DNA from: a bacterium
GTDB lineage: Bacteria; Gemmatimonadota; Gemmatimonadetes; Gemmatimonadales; Gemmatimonadaceae
Length of the DNA stretch: 52,609 nt
Assembly: GCA_027484025.1 (NCBI GenBank)
Contig: JAIXTI010000250.1
Span: 1-52,609, forward strand
Direction of reading: 5' to 3'
The translations under genes and the position numbers were made by a program. Positions 51,390 to 52,609 of this stretch are shown here, in pieces. How positions within the stretch are numbered: position 1 is the first letter of the stretch; the number at the start of each line of letters is the position of its first letter. The notes beneath the pieces were generated by a model. That model saw only the letters and a program-made list of their open reading frames with translations, was not told where the DNA came from and searched no databases.

Positions 51390-52609
51390 CACCCTCGTAT
51401 CGCTCGGTACCTCGCAGGCGCGTGAGCGGCGCGTGTACGACGCCATCGTCGTCGGCAGTGGCATCAGTGGTGGATGGGCCGCGAAGGAGCTCACCGAGCG
51501 CGGCCTGCAAACGCTCGTGCTCGAAGCCGGCGGTCCCGTAGACGCAGGCGGCAAGGACTTCGTGGAGCATGTACAGCCGTACGAGATGAAATTTCGCGGC
51601 TGGGGCGATCGCGAAGATCTCGAACGCACACAGCCCGTACAGCGGCAGTGCTACGCCTGCGACGAAGTGGGACGCAAGTTCTTCGTCAATGACGTGGAGA
51701 ACCCGTACACGACGCCCGACGATGCGCCCTTCAAGTGGTTCCGGGGGCGCCAGGTGGGCGGACGCTCCATCATGTGGGGACGTCAGGTCTATCGCTGGAG
51801 CGATCTCGACTTCGAGGCCAACGCGCGCGACGGGCACGGCACCGACTGGCCCATCCGCTACAAGGACATCGCCCCCTGGTACAGCTACGTCGAGAAGTTC
51901 ATCGGCGTCACCGGCGCCAAGGAAGGGTTGTCGCAATTGCCCGACGGTGATTTTCTGCCGCCCATGCAGATGACGGTGGTAGAGCAGGCCGCTCGTGAAC
52001 GCATTCTCAAGTCGTTCAACGGCGAGCGGGTGATGACCATTGGCCGTGCCGCGATTCTCACGCAGAATCACAATGGCCGCGCGGCCTGTCATTACTGCGG
52101 CCCCTGCGAAAAGGGGTGCGTGACGCATTCGTACTTCAACAGCATTGGCAGCACGTTGCCCGCCGCGAAGCGCACCGGCCGACTCACCATGCGGCCGCAC
52201 AGTGTGGTCGCCGAGGTGTTGTACGATGCCAAGCGCGGCCGCGCCCGCGGTGTGCGCGTCATCGATGCACGCACCATGCAGGAGCACGTCTTCGAAGCGA
52301 AAGTCGTGTTCCTCTGTGCATCGACCATCGAGAGCGTACGACTGCTGCTCAACTCGCGCAGTACGCGCTGGCCCGAGGGACTCGCCAATAACAGCGGCAC
52401 GCTCGGCAAATATGTCATGGACCACCACTACGGCAGCGGCGCCGGCGGCACCATGCCGGGGTTCCTCGACAAGCGCACCATCGGGCGTCGTCCCAACGGC
52501 ATCTACGTGGCGCGCTTCCGCAACGTGCATCGTGCCGAACCGGGTTTCGTACGCGGCTACGGTATGCAGGGTGGCTCGAGCCGTGGCGGCTGGGGACGAG
52601 GGGGCGGCA
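51382..52609 (+). CDS. GMC-family FAD dehydrogenase large subunit (partial)
   Basis: 409 codons visible; the C-terminus lies beyond the window. The FAD-binding Rossmann motif GSGISG is at 25-30 with Glu48 closing the fold, and the GMC signature RGRQVGGRSIMWGRQV lies near 122-137. A cysteine cluster (Cys236, 239, 242, 246) contains C-x5-C-x3-C, the 3Fe-4S ligand spacing of bacterial FAD-glucose dehydrogenase, so electrons probably leave via an Fe-S cluster rather than to O2. It has no signal peptide and is expected to be hitchhiker-exported with the Tat-targeted small subunit encoded just upstream. Substrate (sugar or alcohol) is not predictable. The catalytic His region is outside the window. 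Confidence 0.93.
   Translation, partial: MSDTLVSLGTSQARERRVYDAIVVGSGISGGWAAKELTERGLQTLVLEAGGPVDAGGKDFVEHVQPYEMKFRGWGDREDLERTQPVQRQCYACDEVGRKFFVNDVENPYTTPDDAPFKWFRGRQVGGRSIMWGRQVYRWSDLDFEANARDGHGTDWPIRYKDIAPWYSYVEKFIGVTGAKEGLSQLPDGDFLPPMQMTVVEQAARERILKSFNGERVMTIGRAAILTQNHNGRAACHYCGPCEKGCVTHSYFNSIGSTLPAAKRTGRLTMRPHSVVAEVLYDAKRGRARGVRVIDARTMQEHVFEAKVVFLCASTIESVRLLLNSRSTRWPEGLANNSGTLGKYVMDHHYGSGAGGTMPGFLDKRTIGRRPNGIYVARFRNVHRAEPGFVRGYGMQGGSSRGGWGRGGG

Noticed and set aside
1-52609. CRISPR array, insertion sequence, prophage or toxin-antitoxin pair
   Set aside because: No spaced direct repeats, transposase motifs, phage structural genes or small toxin/antitoxin pairs were recognised on either strand.

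Overview
The window looks like a chromosomal segment of a high-GC, diderm (Gram-negative-type) heterotroph. The best guess is a member of the Gemmatimonadota (Gemmatimonas-like). This rests on gene content: a SusC/SusD pair, very large beta-propeller hybrid histidine kinases, a TamA/TamB pair, an LpxL-type acyltransferase, Tat-exported Rieske proteins, and several secreted exopeptidases. It is an inference, because no rRNA or other phylogenetic marker is present. I see no insertion sequence, prophage, CRISPR array or integron. Coding density is very high, with many start/stop overlaps (ATGA, TGATG, GTGA), and no gene-free stretch exceeds about 250 bases.

Layout. 1-4757 (minus): a deoC / ALDH16-type aldehyde dehydrogenase / M3 peptidase operon, with the peptidase running off the left edge. 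4852-8035 (plus): a two-repeat Big_1 Ig-like surface protein, a short-chain dehydrogenase and a UbiB/ABC1-type kinase. 8032-14855 (minus): TamA (Omp85) and TamB for outer-membrane assembly. 15103-18506 (plus): a compact redox operon with two four-helix membrane proteins (one with a histidine arrangement like a di-haem cytochrome b), two Tat-exported Rieske proteins and an M20 peptidase. 18516-21816 (minus): GluQ tRNA-modifying enzyme, an Rrf2 regulator with three cysteines, a solitary GspG pseudopilin, a double-zinc-ribbon/TM/SH3 protein and a small membrane protein. 21934-26443 (minus): SusD and SusC.

26640-29342 (plus): a three-gene flavin electron-transfer cassette made of a membrane-anchored FMN-binding-domain protein with a DxxSGAT flavinylation site, ApbE, and an RnfD/NqrB-like membrane subunit. 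29299-33709: an epoxide-hydrolase-like enzyme, a second M20 peptidase, a small unknown protein, a flavin-dependent alpha-hydroxy-acid oxidase and TspO. 33795-44182: two paralogous giant hybrid sensor kinases (plus and minus strands) flanking an M14 carboxypeptidase, a bidirectional terminator and tRNA-Pro(GGG). 44190-46386 (minus): a CDF metal exporter / FMN-split-barrel protein / PPK2 operon that runs into the second kinase. 46461-49595 (plus): an envelope operon (LpxL-like acyltransferase, MtgA, DUF4403 lipoprotein). 49652 to the right edge (plus): an unknown secreted protein and a two-subunit GMC dehydrogenase (gluconate-2-dehydrogenase-type small subunit plus a flavoprotein with a probable 3Fe-4S motif), cut by the window edge.

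Functional picture: an aerobic or microaerobic scavenger with much extracytoplasmic redox chemistry (Rieske, flavinylated protein, GMC dehydrogenase, hydroxy-acid oxidase) and secreted peptidases. The two loci I would look at first are the flavin cassette (26640-29342) and the cytochrome b-like/Rieske operon (15103-17169).
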